64,000 nucleotides of DNA, taken from Calonectria ilicicola. Lineage: Eukaryota > Ascomycota > Sordariomycetes > Hypocreales > Nectriaceae. The DNA lies in the NCBI GenBank assembly GCA_020809705.1, contig CP085827.1, forward strand, positions 6,758,001 to 6,822,000. Reading direction: 5' to 3'. Both the position numbers and the translations under genes were made by a program. Position 1 is the first letter of the stretch; each line of letters begins with the position of its first letter. The notes under the pieces were generated by a model. That model worked only from the letters and a program-made list of their open reading frames with translations. It was not told where the DNA came from and made no database searches. Of the stretch, positions 1 through 12,127 are shown one piece after another.

Positions 1-103
1 GTCAGGGCTTCCATATAGGATTATTGAACATCACTCCTCAAGATTCTTCTGTTTACATCATTCAATATCGAATCCTTCTACAGGCACTTGTCCGTCTGAA
101 AAC

Positions 104-1057
104 ATGTTGTTCAAGTTTTCCATGTTTACTGGCCTCCTGGCAGCATCCAGCGCAGTTGCCCGACGTACTTGCGGAACTCCGGCCCCTACAGAGGAGCAGA
201 ATGTAGTCGCTGAATCTTTCATGGCCAGCGAGGCAGATGCTCGTCTCGCTGGAAATCTCACAAAGAGAGCGGGTCCGATCTCTGTCAATGTATACTGGCA
301 TGTGCTTGCAACATCGAACTCCGTTAGTGGAGGTTATCTTACTCAGGCTACCCTCAACTCACAGCTGAGTGTCCTGAACAAGGCCTATGCTCCCCATGAC
401 ATCTCATTTGTCCAGGCTGGTGCGGATTGGACCATCAACTCTAACTACGCGAACGACCGTTCTGAGCTCACCATGAAGCGAGCGCTCCGCAAGGGTACTT
501 ACGCAGACCTCAACGTCTACTTCATGCCAGGAACTCAGTATCTTGGTTACGCCTACTTCCCTACCACTTTCACCACAGGATCCAGCACCTTCTACTATGA
601 TGGTGTTGTCATTCGCTCCAGCACGGTACCCGGAGGTAGTGAAACTGGATACAACCTTGGACACACCGCTACTCACGAAATTGGCCACTGGCTTGGTTGT
701 AAGTTGTTTCCCAGACCCTCAACTTCACATATTGAAATCCAATACTTACGATGTTTAAAGTATACCACACCTTTGAAGGCTATACTTGCGGTGGAAACGG
801 AGACTATGTTGACGATACTCCAGCCGAGGCTGAGGAGGCATATGGGTGTGAAATCGGCCGTGATACCTGCCCTAACATCGCAGGAGATGACCCTGTTACC
901 AACTACATGGACTATTCCGACGAGTAAGTGGATACATCAAACTGCAACAAATGTATAGACTGACCAAAATCATAGCGATTGCTTCACTGGCTTTACCACT
1001 GGACAGCAGACCCGTATGTACAGCTACTGGGATACTTATCGTGCCAGCTACCAGTAA
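104..1057 (+). CDS. Secreted M43 (pappalysin/cytophagalysin-type) metalloprotease
   Basis: Exons 104-698, 761-923 and 976-1057 give 279 aa. The N-terminus is a hydrophobic signal peptide ([19 protein letters not shown]). A propeptide follows and ends near a Kex2-like LTKR site at about residue 54. The zinc motif [11 protein letters not shown] (HExxHxxGxxH) is split by intron 1, whose acceptor AAAG restores the glycine-leucine-tyrosine-histidine part. The Met-turn is NYMDY, just before intron 2. Cysteines after the zinc motif (YTCGG, YGCEIG, DTCPN, DDCFTG) are typical of this family of secreted fungal proteases. Established knowledge: M43 enzymes are zinc endopeptidases, and fungal members act outside the cell in nutrition or host interaction. 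The ATG chosen is the one that begins the signal peptide. The protein looks complete and undamaged. Confidence 0.93.
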
Positions 1058-2106
1058 TTCTTTGATGGGGGTTTCGGGCAAATAGTGTTGTCAATGGTCG
1101 GATCAAATTAGTAAAGCGAGAGTCCTACTTGCTTACACAAACGCTTGCGCCGAGTTCCTAAGTCCAGTTTAAGAGGATGGGTTGTTTGATTTCTAGTAAA
1201 TAACTAAGAGAGAGATAGTACAAAAAAGTCATTCAGCTGAGACGTATCTGTGTACTCGTGGGTGTCTCCAACTAGTAAAATACGCCTTTTATAAGTAAGA
1301 TGTTTTACTATGCCTCAAACATCATCAACCCTTGTCTCAGTGTGTACTTTCATCAAAGTTATGCCTTTTGTTTTTTTCTTTTTGTCCTATCGCTCAATTC
1401 TACTCATGATATTTGATTTAGGCTTAGCGACGTTGTTGACAATGCGCATGTAGTCTTCGGGAGCAAAAGTTTCGGCCGGTCTATCAAACCTGCCCTGTGC
1501 TGGAATCGAACCAGTGATCTTATCATGTCGTGGTATGGCTACACTGAGCCAACGGGACTTGCTGGCTTCCCTAGGGTAACATAATCTCATCTTCACAGTG
1601 GAGAGTTCAGGGAATCCTGCCGCTCTTTTCTCCCTGGTTTGAGAGTCGTTTTGACTTATTTATCCCAATGATAAAGATATCATGGTCCACGCATAGGATT
1701 TTCTGGCATCTCCTTCTTGGCCTAATTCGACTTTTTACAGGCTTACCCCTGAACGCGGACCCCGTCAATAGTCTCTCAATAGTCGCTCAATAATTTCATT
1801 TCCATGCACGGTAAAAGTGGGTTACTTGCTTATTAACTCGAATGAGCGACACCCAGAACGCCGCAGACTGAAGCGGGGCGGCTGTATAACCAATTGCCAC
1901 GCACACGCCACTTTGTTACTGTACCTGAACTGGTTCTATCGATTTGTAACGTGCATTGGCGAGTCCACGTCAATGATCACTTGAGTATTTTACATTTCCG
2001 CGCTATATTTTCATGATAAGCGGCGTAGTTCAATTCAAAAGGCACCTTGCCTCTCATACAATTTTCTTCATCTACATTCCTCGCTCTGAACATTGAATAC
2101 AACAAG
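1058..2106. other. Intergenic region, protease to SDR
   Basis: No credible coding frame was seen. A tRNA-like remnant lies on the minus strand at about 1492-1557. It has a T-arm GGTTCGATTCC and nearly pairing acceptor ends, but no good anticodon arm, so it is not called as a gene. Confidence 0.6.
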
Positions 2107-3106
2107 ATGGCTGAATTAGAAATTTCAACCGAGAAGTTTACAAACCTCAAGGACAATGTTGTCATTGTCACAGGTCAGTTTCCCAATTTCTCCTACATTC
2201 TTTGATTCAATATTGAAGACAACTGAATTTGGTCAACAGGTGCATCATCTGGGATTGGTCTCGCGACGGCAAGCTTGCTTCTGGAACTAGGGGCGTTTGT
2301 GATTGCGGGTGATGCCAATCCTATCCCATTGGATCATTCCCGCCTTGCCTTCCAAAAAACAGACATCACTTCGTGGAAAGATTTATTAGCGCTGTTTGAA
2401 CTAGCCCAAAATATGCATGGTAAAATAGACCATGTGTTTGCCAATGCGGGAATTGTAGGGCGAAGCTTGTTTGTTGAAGATCGATTAGATGACAATGGGT
2501 TACTCCTTGAACCCGACCTCAACGTTCTCGATGTCAACCTCAAAGGTACAATCTACACAACAACCCTAGGGTTGCATTATATCAAAAAGCAATCGAAAGG
2601 CAGTATCGTTGTCATTGCTTCGTTCTCCAGCTTTCAACGATTCAACCTGGCAGATTACAGTAAGTGCTAAGATATTTGGGTTAGGATCAATCTTCTGCTA
2701 ATGCCACATGCAACGTATAGCCGTATCCAAGCATGGGGTATTGGGACTAGTGCGCGGATTAATACCAAATCTACAGGTCCTCCACCCGTCAATCCGGATC
2801 AATGCGATTGCACCAAACTGGACAGCAACAGGAATTGTCCCCAAGGGATTGATGCAGGGAATAGGGGCTGAGGCGCAAGAACCTGAGGTGCCTGCTCGAT
2901 CTGCAGTGCAATTGATGGCTGATGATAGCAGACAAGGCCAAGTTATTTACTCGGTCCATGGAAGATATGTTGAAATCGAGGAGGCACTTCTCCTCAAATC
3001 AGTTCGAGAAAGTATTATACAAAATTATCAACCGGAGGAAGAAACTGCGTTTGACAAACTAGCAGAACTGTCCATAAAGAAGTTTCTGGCCGCGCTGAAG
3101 GAGTAA
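2107..3106 (+). CDS. Short-chain dehydrogenase/reductase (classical SDR)
   Basis: Exons 2107-2173, 2240-2659 and 2721-3106 give 290 aa. The Rossmann dinucleotide motif TGASSGIG is formed across intron 1. An NAG-type motif (FANAGIVG) lies near residue 94, and the catalytic tyrosine-lysine motif YTVSK is formed across intron 2. Both junctions only make sense when spliced, which supports the model. The acidic residue after beta-2 (AGDANP) suggests NAD rather than NADP. The C-terminal half contains the usual INAIAPNWTATG segment. The protein resembles 15-hydroxyprostaglandin-dehydrogenase-like fungal SDRs, but the substrate cannot be read from sequence. The next plus-strand gene encodes an ABM-domain protein, so a shared small pathway is possible but unproven. 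Confidence 0.93.
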
Positions 3107-4043
3107 CACATGGGTGGGGAAGGTAGTTAGTACAAACCACCTATAAAGTGCGATGTTTGTATTTGAATCTTTGGGGAATCGAAAACATCTTTCGAAGAAG
3201 ACAATTAATCTTTTAGAGCGGATCTCCACAAGATAAAATGAGCGGGAAAGAGTATGAAGATGAATCGTTTTTTCTACAGCTATGCTAAAGAGTTCTCTCA
3301 CATGTATTTATCAACTGCAACCATATTACATCTGCTAGTCGACTATCGAGAACTATTAAACTCTCCCAAACTAGTTAAGGGCTACAAGATGGCAAGCTGT
3401 TGCAACCAGATGCTGCTCCTTTCAATCATTGTCGCTAAATACCTACCGATATATTAGGCCAGATTGATGCTAAATTAAGAAAGGGAGCTCTCACTACTTA
3501 CATTCGAATATCCATGCAATTGATAATGACCGTGTCCTCTCGCCAAAATACGTTGAGCAAAGTGGCTTAATGTGAACCCATGCCGTTCCCATACTGTATC
3601 CAGACCTGTCAACCACAAGAGCAGGGGATTTATTGGATTGTGGCTTGAGGATCCACTGTACGCAGTCTCTTAGACACCACCCTACGGGTCGATTACCAGA
3701 ATCAGTCATCATGCTCTCCGCATCGCACACTGCTATCACACTACTATTATTTCCAATCTTGAGTAAATTCCGACCCTCCTACGACATCTGATTAAGAGAT
3801 TCCATGAGAATGTGAGGTCTGTCTCCATTTGTCTGCATCGTTTTTTGCCCCACACCCTATCATCAACTTGAGCTAATGCGCAGTGGCTCAAAGAGTGGTT
3901 CCAGGGGCGGTGAGCGCAATCCAATGGCCTGACCAAAAATATCTCAGTGGAAAATCCCAAGTCATCAACCCCGCCTCTTTCGTACACGTTCAGCGAAACC
4001 GAATTTTATTCACAAATCAAGAACCAACCAAAACACTGTGAAA
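3107..4043. other. Intergenic region, SDR to ABM gene
   Basis: No gene recognised. Short open frames here have no family features and are interrupted. Confidence 0.6.
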
Positions 4044-4458
4044 ATGGTTTACACAATCGTTGTTCATCTTTACGCCAAAGATGACCAGGAGTGCATCGAC
4101 AAATTAACCGCAAAGCTGATCGATGCCAGTCGCGTCTACTCCAAAGATCGAGAAACAATCTCTTGGTTTGTCATGCAGGACCACAAGGACAAACGGTCCT
4201 TCACAATCGTCGAACGTTATGAACATGAAAGCGTATGTGCCCACGCCTCTTGACCATCGTAAAGGGGGTCATCTTTGATAGCTAATTTCATTTTTTGTGA
4301 GGGATTTCTAGAGTCAAAAGTATCACCTTGAAAACCCGTACTGGCAGACATTTGATTCCTATGTGGAGCCTCTGCTCGAGGGAGGTATCGAGAAAGGCAT
4401 GGATCTAAGGAGGTTCAATGAGCTGGACACCAGCAAAGACGTTGTAGTCCCTGAGTAA
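4044..4458 (+). CDS. Antibiotic biosynthesis monooxygenase (ABM) domain protein
   Basis: Exons 4044-4232 and 4312-4458 give 111 aa. The order of elements fits the dimeric ferredoxin-like ABM fold. The first strand is MVYTIVVHLYAKD. The helix DKLTAKLIDASRVYSKDRET follows, then the strand SWFVMQDHKD and the strand FTIVERYEHES. Splicing then brings in the second helix with the usual aromatic-rich sequence HLENPYWQTFDSYVEP. About 100 aa is the normal size of the family. Members are cofactor-free monooxygenases or small scavengers of quinone-like compounds. The substrate here is unknown. The start is the first ATG after an A-rich leader (AAAATGG). Confidence 0.85.
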
Positions 4459-5007
4459 AGATGTGACACCTTCTAAATGAATATATGTTCACTTTCATGA
4501 AGCGCTATATACCACCATTCTTGTCCTAGATCATGGTTAAGTTCCTTGCAATTCACAGATAGATGAACGAATCCATCCCCTCCTCGACAATTGCAGGCTC
4601 TACGTACCAATTTGAAAGCATTACCGTATGATGCTTACCATGCTACCAATTCTCTAGTGCATTAAAAGTTTGCCAAGGTTCTTGAATAATATGTCATTAG
4701 CCGTCAGCCGCGATTGAACCACAATTATCCACTTTTGATGAAACCGACAAAGATAAAAGAGCAAAAACCCCATCCAACCTGTTCTCCTCATCACAAAAAG
4801 TGCAGCCACAATACTGAAAAAAAATAAGAGAGAGAGATTTAGCGTGTTTCAGCTTGGTAAATCCAATGAAGAAATTGAACAAATGAGTCTGATATTTTAT
4901 AGTCACTAGCATTTCAATAACGAACCGCTCGTTTTCATGCTTCAGGTATACGCCACAGCTTGTATCGACATAAAATCATTATCCTTTACCAGGTTTTAAT
5001 CAGAAAA
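4459..5007. other. 3' intergenic region, convergent genes
   Basis: This lies between the ends of two convergent genes. No feature was seen beyond an A-rich stretch. Confidence 0.6.
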
Positions 5008-6963
5008 TTATACATGCGGTATCATTTGCAGCCAAGGTGGTATCCAATATGTCCCAATTGGAACAGATCGTAAACCAACAAATGACTCGACAACAAGATA
5101 CGACCGCGCAAGAATATATCCAAAAAGTAGGATGTGGCCAGGTAGCTTATAAACGGTAGCAAATGCATTTTCTCCCAGTGATTCATAATCAAAAAATATC
5201 TGAGAAATCTTGGAGCCAACGTATGTCAGGATGAAAAACACGGGCATCGTAACAATAATGTTGATTGATGATATTTTCCACAGCAGGGCCTCAATATCGG
5301 TTGCAAAGTGGACATTTGATGCTATTAGATGAATTCCTCCGTAGACTCCAGGTAGGATCAACAAGAGAGTCAGTAAAATTGGGTTGCTAAAAATGAAGTG
5401 GAGAACCTGGTCTGGGTCCGCTTGGCTGTCTCCAGTATACTGAAAGTTTCCAGCTGACCGAGTAAAAGCGTCATGGAAATGACGGTCTGGGTAACGAATC
5501 TGCCATCGTTGCAGGTGAAACAGTTCTGGTTGTTTAGAAGGACCGTCAATCAATTCAACCGCTTGAATCACACGCTCCCATCGTACAATATCAGCAGGCT
5601 GCAAGTCGACCACTGGAGGAACCGGTTCCACTTCGAGTGTTTCTGTAATCCAAACGCTTTCTGGGATATCCCATGGGTCATCATAGGAATGATCATTAAA
5701 CCAATCCGGTAAAACACGTCGCTAGATTGTCTCTGCTTGCCAAGTCCATGAGCGAGCAACTACTCCCAAGCCTGAGGGTAAGAGAGCTTCTCCAGCTTTC
5801 AGCATCCATAGGTTTCCTTCTAGTTGCACCCACTGAACAGACACAGCGTTGAAATCGTCATCGGTGATGTATTTGTATTTAGTCAAATCAGTCGGGTGAA
5901 TCCAAACAAACGCTTCTAAAGGATCTCTTTGCGAGTGTTTAGGATAAAAAATAAATTCGTCACTGTTTCGGAAATGAAATTGTTCTTGGACCATCAAGGC
6001 AACAAAAGGAAGAAACTCCGATGCGTTGACCATCATCGGGTCCGTCACATCTTTTGGTTTCTAGAAATGGATTAGCATTCAAATAATGATTTTAAAGTTT
6101 AACTTCTTACCTTCATCCAAAATATAAACATGACAAGGGCACAAACAACATGTACCATGGTGTGGATATCCAACAGAGATATGGGCAGCCCAAACACCTT
6201 CCTTACTGTGCATTGGGTACCCATCCATAGAACTTGCGCGATGATTATAATTTTTTGTAGTGTGTCTGCTTTGCTCTTATCATCAATCAAGGATTGGGCT
6301 ATTGGGATAAAATGGCCCATCCTTGCAAGCTGAAGTACGCCATTAACAGAGAGGCGAAGGCTGCCAGATTCAAGACTACCGCGGTCAGCCTCACGAATAG
6401 TATAGGGTTGGATGTCATGTATTGGGACTTCTAATCCGCCCATTACAACAAAAAACCCATACCTGATGTCGAAACAGGGTTCGTCCTACCCAACGTTACC
6501 ATACTGGACCCAGGTTGATTCTTAGTCTTTAGATACTCACATCATTGTCCGACATGTCCTTTTCATTCAGATTAACTCCTTCAGTAGCCCTCTTTTGTAT
6601 CCACAAAGCTATCAGCTCCTTTGAGAGTCTCCGCGCATCCAGAAACTGCGATGAGGCTAGATAGAGCACCACCTCGGGCGCGATCAATCCGATTAAAACC
6701 CATTTTAACTTTTCTCGAAGCATCGGAAGCTTTTTGGTATTCGCCGGCACATTCAGGTGAAGTGCTGTGAAAATGCAGGCAATCAAAGTGATAATACAGC
6801 TCCAAAGGATGGAAGTGGTCCCCCGAATGCCGGGGCTCGCAACCCAAGGGGGGGCGAGAACATCTCGGAACGCAGAGAGGTTTCTGGAACTATTGAATAA
6901 AGCCTCCTCCAGCTCAATAAGCGATGGCTCTTTGTGGAATATGTAGTCGTTCTCGCGCGCCAT
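5008..6963 (-). CDS. Multi-pass membrane protein of unknown function, with an in-frame TAG
   Basis: Exons in gene order are 6963-6541, 6485-6111 and 6060-5008, together 617 codons. The protein belongs to the large uncharacterised fungal family with an early WSCIITLIACIFTALHLNVP-like membrane segment, an EKLKWVLIGLIAPEVVLYLA helix, and a central (A/V)VMGG motif after intron 1. Further membrane segments occur near VHVVCALVMFIFWMK and in the last third (ILLTLLLILPGVYGG, IIVTMPVFFILTYVG, LLFGYILARSYLV). Codon 379 of the spliced frame (5722-5724) is TAG, and the same frame continues as clear coding sequence for 238 further residues. A change from CAG would explain it. A 42-nt intron (5763 down to 5722, GTAGTT...CTAG) would also remove it, but that is shorter than every other intron in the window. 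The gene is therefore probably a nonsense allele, less likely intact. Function unknown. Confidence 0.75.
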
Positions 6964-8577
6964 ATTTTGCCGTGATGAGAAATACAGACAAGGGCCTTGA
7001 GGCTGAATGGAAATGCCACGTCTTTATTGAAACCCTCGCGGGGCTAAGGTGTGACTACGTATCAGGCGATCAATTCAGCCCTTCAGCCACCTGCAAGCCT
7101 ATCGTTCCCTGTCGACCTGATTCGCCCGTATTGAGACAACATCGCAGTGGCCTCGGTTTTATTGGAACTTGGCAGTCATAGCGTCTCATTTCGAATTAGC
7201 ATTATAACAATGGCGCAAAAGTAGCACATTCAGCCTCTGAAGTCGCCCAATATAATACCACATGAACGAACGAGAAAATCGAATATCACTCGATGCCTAC
7301 CTAAGGGGAGGCATTTTTAGCACCTGCACCAGGCATTGATAGGTTGCACATACAGTGAGTAGGAATTAACAGATTTTAATTCTGAATTACTGATCTTTTT
7401 AAACAAGCGTGTATGCTGATCACTATGCTCTTGAAGACTAGAGTGTTTGTTGTAGTGGAGCTGATAGAAAGAAAGCGAACGTTTTGTCTCAAAAAATGAT
7501 ATCCATTCATGGCTTTTCGGTATCGATAAGTAATGAAATACTTATGAAGCTCCTCAAACCCACTAGAAACGAGGTTGAGTTTATATTTTACTTTTCTTAA
7601 GAGTCTCAGTTTTCTTGTTTGGTGAGACAGAATTGTGTGAATCACAAGCATTTGTAGCCCCTACTAATACAGAATCCAAAGGCAAAACATTGACATACCA
7701 AAATGCACTACAAAGATGTGGTTTCTTTTTTTTTAATGGGGTAAAATTTGTAGAGGAAGCAGATAGCAAAATGTACGTGTGTGTGCGAAAAAGCCCTTTA
7801 TTAATTCCATCCGAAAATTACAAAGAAGCCATGGGGTAGCAAGCAATGGCTGATAATCACGCCTACCCTACACTAGAAATGAAGGAGAGGCTTGGGATCC
7901 TGTTAGGAGGCCTTAGTGAAATGGAAAACAAAATATCCTATTCAAGGCGAATTCCGCTTTTTATGTTTCTTCCTTAGTGGAAGAGAGGGACTTTTTTCTT
8001 AAAGCGACAAGTGGCGGGTGGATCAGTTGCTGACATTTGGCCCTTTTGTGTTGGTCAACATTGAAAGGACGCATTCGTTTGTCTTGCTCGGTAATTCGTG
8101 CACCTGTTTCGCAGAAGAAAAAAGTCTTCTTGTAGCGGAAAACTGATAGCAGTAAGTGTTACAACATGAAGCGCTGCTGACATCTGATGACTCTAGGAAA
8201 ATTTGTGCGAACTCCTTTAAAGGATTGCACAACTTGTCCACTACTCATGCACCAAAACTTTCTCATTACATTGCGCTCTTGTACATACATGATCCCCCCT
8301 CGCTCCCTATCAACACATAAACACCCAGAATGTATCCAGTACTTGAGCCACAGACCAAGGCGTACAGACAGACAACAACCCACCAGCAAGACAGACCACA
8401 TCCACCAAGTGCCGGGTATCGACGCGTAGTATAAAGATCTCCTCTCAAAGCACGTACTAAAACACAGTTGCTGGCTGTCCTCAGAGACACCGAATCTTCC
8501 CACTTTTCACCAGCAACATGCTCGCCCCTATAAGAAAAAACACAGGCCCGAGAGAGCCATAAGAATGCCATTGCCAA
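6964..8577. other. Intergenic region upstream of membrane gene, downstream of striatin
   Basis: No gene recognised. The right part (about 8200-8577) probably contains the 3' untranslated region of the striatin gene. Small open frames here lack domain features. Confidence 0.6.
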
Positions 8578-11191
8578 CTACCGGGCAAATACCTTGACGA
8601 CACCGTCACCTCCTGCACTCACCACCCATTTCCCATCTTGGCTCCAAACACAAGCGCAGATACCTTCGCCTCGCATTACACGGTGGCTCGTCACCTCTTG
8701 AGTGCACGTGCGTTTCTCCAAGCTCCAGAATCGGAGTGATGCGTCGTGACCAGCGCTGACTAACTCACGGCCGTCGGGACTCAAGGATAGACTCGAGATG
8801 GCGTCCGGGTGGGCGATCATGTTATATGTACATTGGCCTGTTCACAATTAGTTTTCTGTCTGTTGGCTCGAGAGACATGTGAAAAACGTACCGCTATTAG
8901 CATCGAAGAACCGGACGAAGCGATCCTCGTGTCCAGAGATAATGGTCCCTTCGACTCCAGACCCGGCCATTGATCGGCTCCCTCCTGTAGCTCCAGTGCT
9001 CGTCTCTTCCTCGCCCATATTACCACCGTGCTGGTTTGTCTGATCCAAGCCGAGCGTTGTTGCTGCAACAGCGTTGACACTAGTCTTAATAGTTCCGTCA
9101 TACGTTTCCAAGCTGTCCATATTGCCGATGCGATCACCAGTTTTTGTGTCGTAAACGATGATAGATGCATCCGAGTAGGATACAACAAATGACTCTCCAG
9201 AATTGCCAAGGGGCGTAATACATGTTGGGGTTGCCTCTGGGTTATCGGGTCGATTTATGGTGTGGACCAGAGTATGGTTAAAAGGTGAGTTTGAAGCCGT
9301 GGTCGGCTGGGGAGTGTTGGAGAAACCACTGCCAGAGCTCATAGAGTTGCCACGCACGCGTCCTCCGCGGCCAGTCATCGCTCGGTTTGTTCCGGGCTGC
9401 GGCGAGCTGAGCTGAGGGGGTGCACTTACGGACCAGAGCCGAACTGTGCCGTCGGCAGCACCCGAAACGACGAGAATGCGATCTGTGCTACCGTATGGGC
9501 TGGAACTGCCGAAGACTGCACCCAGCGTGGCGGGAAGAACACAGAGTGCCCAGACAGCGTCAGTGTGTCCCTCGAGCGTCGATTTGGGATCGACTCTGCC
9601 GCGCTCCCACACACGAATGGTCGCGTCTTGGCCACCGGAAAATATCCAGCCGTCGCCTATCGCACGTCCACCAGTTGAGAAGTTGGGGGCGGGGGACCAG
9701 GAGGTTAAGCAGAGAACAGCCCCTGAATGGCCGCGATGGGTAAAGTTTGCTGTGACGTCGAGATCCGAAACACCAGCAGGCAGCCCTGCGTGGCCATCGA
9801 GCCTAGGAATATGGAAGCGCTTGATCATACCGTCATCGCCTGCCGTGCAGATCTCGGGTTCACCAGGGCTACCGCCGCCCGAGAAGATGACGGTTCGTAC
9901 AGTATCGAGGTGCCCCCTAAGGCCAAATCTCAGCTTGAAGCTACCACTTTCTGACTTTTGAGTACCGTTGAAGGATAATTCGTGGTCAGCACTGCGTCGC
10001 CTCGACATAGACCCTTTTCTGCGATGAGAACCCGATCCTCGACTGGGGGATTTCGGGAGGTTATCTGCTGTTGGGAAGATGTCGGTGTCAGGTCGAGTCG
10101 GCGCTTGGTTGGAGCCAGGTTCAGGAAATGTGCCTTCAGGAAATTCCCACCCATCTGATTCAGGCGCCCCTGCGCGTTTCTCTCTGGGTTCAGCAGGATC
10201 CTCCATGCCACTTAAAACCTCAGCCGCGTGATTTGCTTGGGGGACATGCTCTTCGGCGGGACGAGCTGAGGATGACGATTGTGGGGGCCAATCGTTCGAA
10301 TTCTGGTACAAGACGGACTGATGATCGACAGATGACCTCACCATAGGCTGGGGTTGTAGCTCCGAGTTCTTGTGGGTGTAGTGGGATGTGGGAGGCTGCA
10401 TCGGCGGAGCGTGATTTGGTAGAGGGGCTCTCGAGTTCATGTCTTGGGCGTGGTTCTGGGCGGGCCTTGACGGCAGCTGGAACCTCTCCATCGGTTGAGG
10501 AGCCGGCATGCCATATGCCTCGACCTCTCGTAGATCCTCAATCATGGGCAGCGGTGGTGACTCGCGTGGTGGTTGTGGGTTGGCAGGCGTGATCATTAGG
10601 TACATAAACTCGGACTGGCACTGGTCGAGAAAAGTCTTGAGGTCTTGCCGTTGCGCCTCCTCGTCGCCCCGGTCGATCTTTTCGCCATCGATGCCATCAA
10701 CGCCGGGTATGGGTTGAGTGTCAATGGTAGCTGGGTAAGCAAGTCAGGTTAGCGCTTGATTGTTGTCGGAGAGGGAGACTTCATGGAGTAGGCATGAGGG
10801 GGGATATGGGCTTACATCTTAGCTTCTCTTGAATCTTGGCGGCCCTGTCGTTCTTTGCAGCCTCGTCGGTGTCAACAGCAGGAGCACCCTTGATCTGGGC
10901 AGCCTGCTCCTTAACCTTGCGCTCGAGGATAGAAACGTACTTTTTGAGGGCGCGCTGGGTTGCATCCGCCCTGCGGGCCTGACCCTCGAGGTTTGCGATG
11001 CGACCCTTCATCTCTTGCTTTTCAATCTCCCAGGCGTTCCTGTCGCGCTCGTGGCGGTGCCATTCGGTCTGCAGGAAGCGCATGACGCCCTGCAAGGTGT
11101 ATTCGGTGGCCTGGGGCAGGTTGGAGTTGTTGCCCTGCATCATGGGCCCCATCTCCATGCCTCCCACGCCGTTACCAGCATTTGGGCCCAT
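8578..11191 (-). CDS. Striatin family protein (STRIPAK scaffold; PRO11/Far8-like)
   Basis: Exons in gene order are 11191-10816, 10730-8892 and 8837-8578, giving 824 aa. The N-terminus has the striatin domain: a caveolin-binding-like [19 protein letters not shown] stretch followed by a heptad-rich coiled coil to about residue 110. A long Pro/Ser/Gln-rich linker follows. The C-terminal half has WD40 repeats, seen as [55 protein letters not shown] and [15 protein letters not shown], each followed by a W/F-D type end. The last WD repeats lie in exon 3. Length and order match fungal striatins, which scaffold PP2A and kinases in the STRIPAK complex at the nuclear envelope and ER and control hyphal fusion and sexual development. 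The start is the first ATG after an in-frame TAA. Confidence 0.95.
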
Positions 11192-12127
11192 CGCGGCGCG
11201 GCTGTTCAATTGAGCGGGTGCATCGAGAGCGAGCGGTTACGGGCAGAGAAGAGGGTGCGGCACTGGCTCGCGGGAGGATGGTGGGCTACAGTGGGATTGG
11301 ACTGCGGCGAACGATCTGATGGATTCGAGGGAGAGGGAGGAGGGGAGGAGGGGGAAGAGGGCGTCGAGTCGGTTCGGCTTGGGTTGAGGGGTCGGAGATT
11401 GTGTCGTTCGGAGCAGCTCGAGCGTCGGGGCGAACTAGGGCGTGGATAAGGGGTTTGTGGTGATGGGAAAGGCGAGATGGTGATGGAGATGGAGATTCCT
11501 TTTTCCTGCGAAAGCTCCAGCCAGGTGTCTCTCTGCTGCAGCGGTGCCAAGTTAGTTGCTGGCGCTGCGGCAGCTTGCCGCCAGCTGAGATTTCAACCAA
11601 TCAGGCGACGTCTGGGTCCAGATGAGGCAGCCAGGCATCAACTCTGGGCCAACGTCTTGGTAAGGCGCCGCGACACAAGGCGATGCCCCTGGATGCGCTA
11701 GGAACAGTGGGATGCTTCTGCCCTTGACAGCCCTTTAGCGGTAGTGGTAGTGGTCGCGGTCCCTGGATGTGCAGCAAGATGGGGCTGGCTGTGGCCAACA
11801 AACCAACGAGAATCACACGAGGCGGCAAGGATGCATCGAGTTTTCCGCCATCAACTCGAACCAGCTCCATCAAACTGGCTTGTCTGTCCTTTTCTCACTC
11901 TCCATCCTTGCCTGCCAGCCAGCATCACTTAGCTTGGGAGGTTCCTGTCCTGTCCACCAGCCACGTCTGCAGAGCAGAGCAGAACAGCCACTACACACAT
12001 ATACGCGCATACACATACGCTCGCTTGCTCCCACTTTGCAGCTTGCGGTGTCGTTGCACCACAGCCAAATTAAGCGCCCTTCGTCTTCTCTTCTTCTTTA
12101 GTGCCAGCCCAAGCCAACGCCAACAGC
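11192..12127. other. Striatin 5' region and RAD14 3' region
   Basis: Both flanking genes are on the minus strand. The stretch is rich in CT/GA runs typical of fungal 5' untranslated DNA (11290-11480). Open frames on both strands are compositional, and no gene is supported. Confidence 0.6.

Noticed and set aside
1492..1560. tRNA-like sequence on the minus strand (T-arm GGTTCGATTCC, nearly pairing acceptor ends)
   Set aside because: One acceptor mismatch, and no anticodon stem-loop of proper shape could be drawn. Probably a remnant or chance.
9402..9432. Possible intron donor GTAAGT followed by CTCAG in the striatin WD region
   Set aside because: The implied intron would be about 20 nt, and the uninterrupted frame reads through coherent WD/linker sequence.
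10829..11449. 206-codon plus-strand open frame opposite striatin
   Set aside because: It is the antisense shadow of the coiled-coil region, Leu/Gly-rich with no motif.
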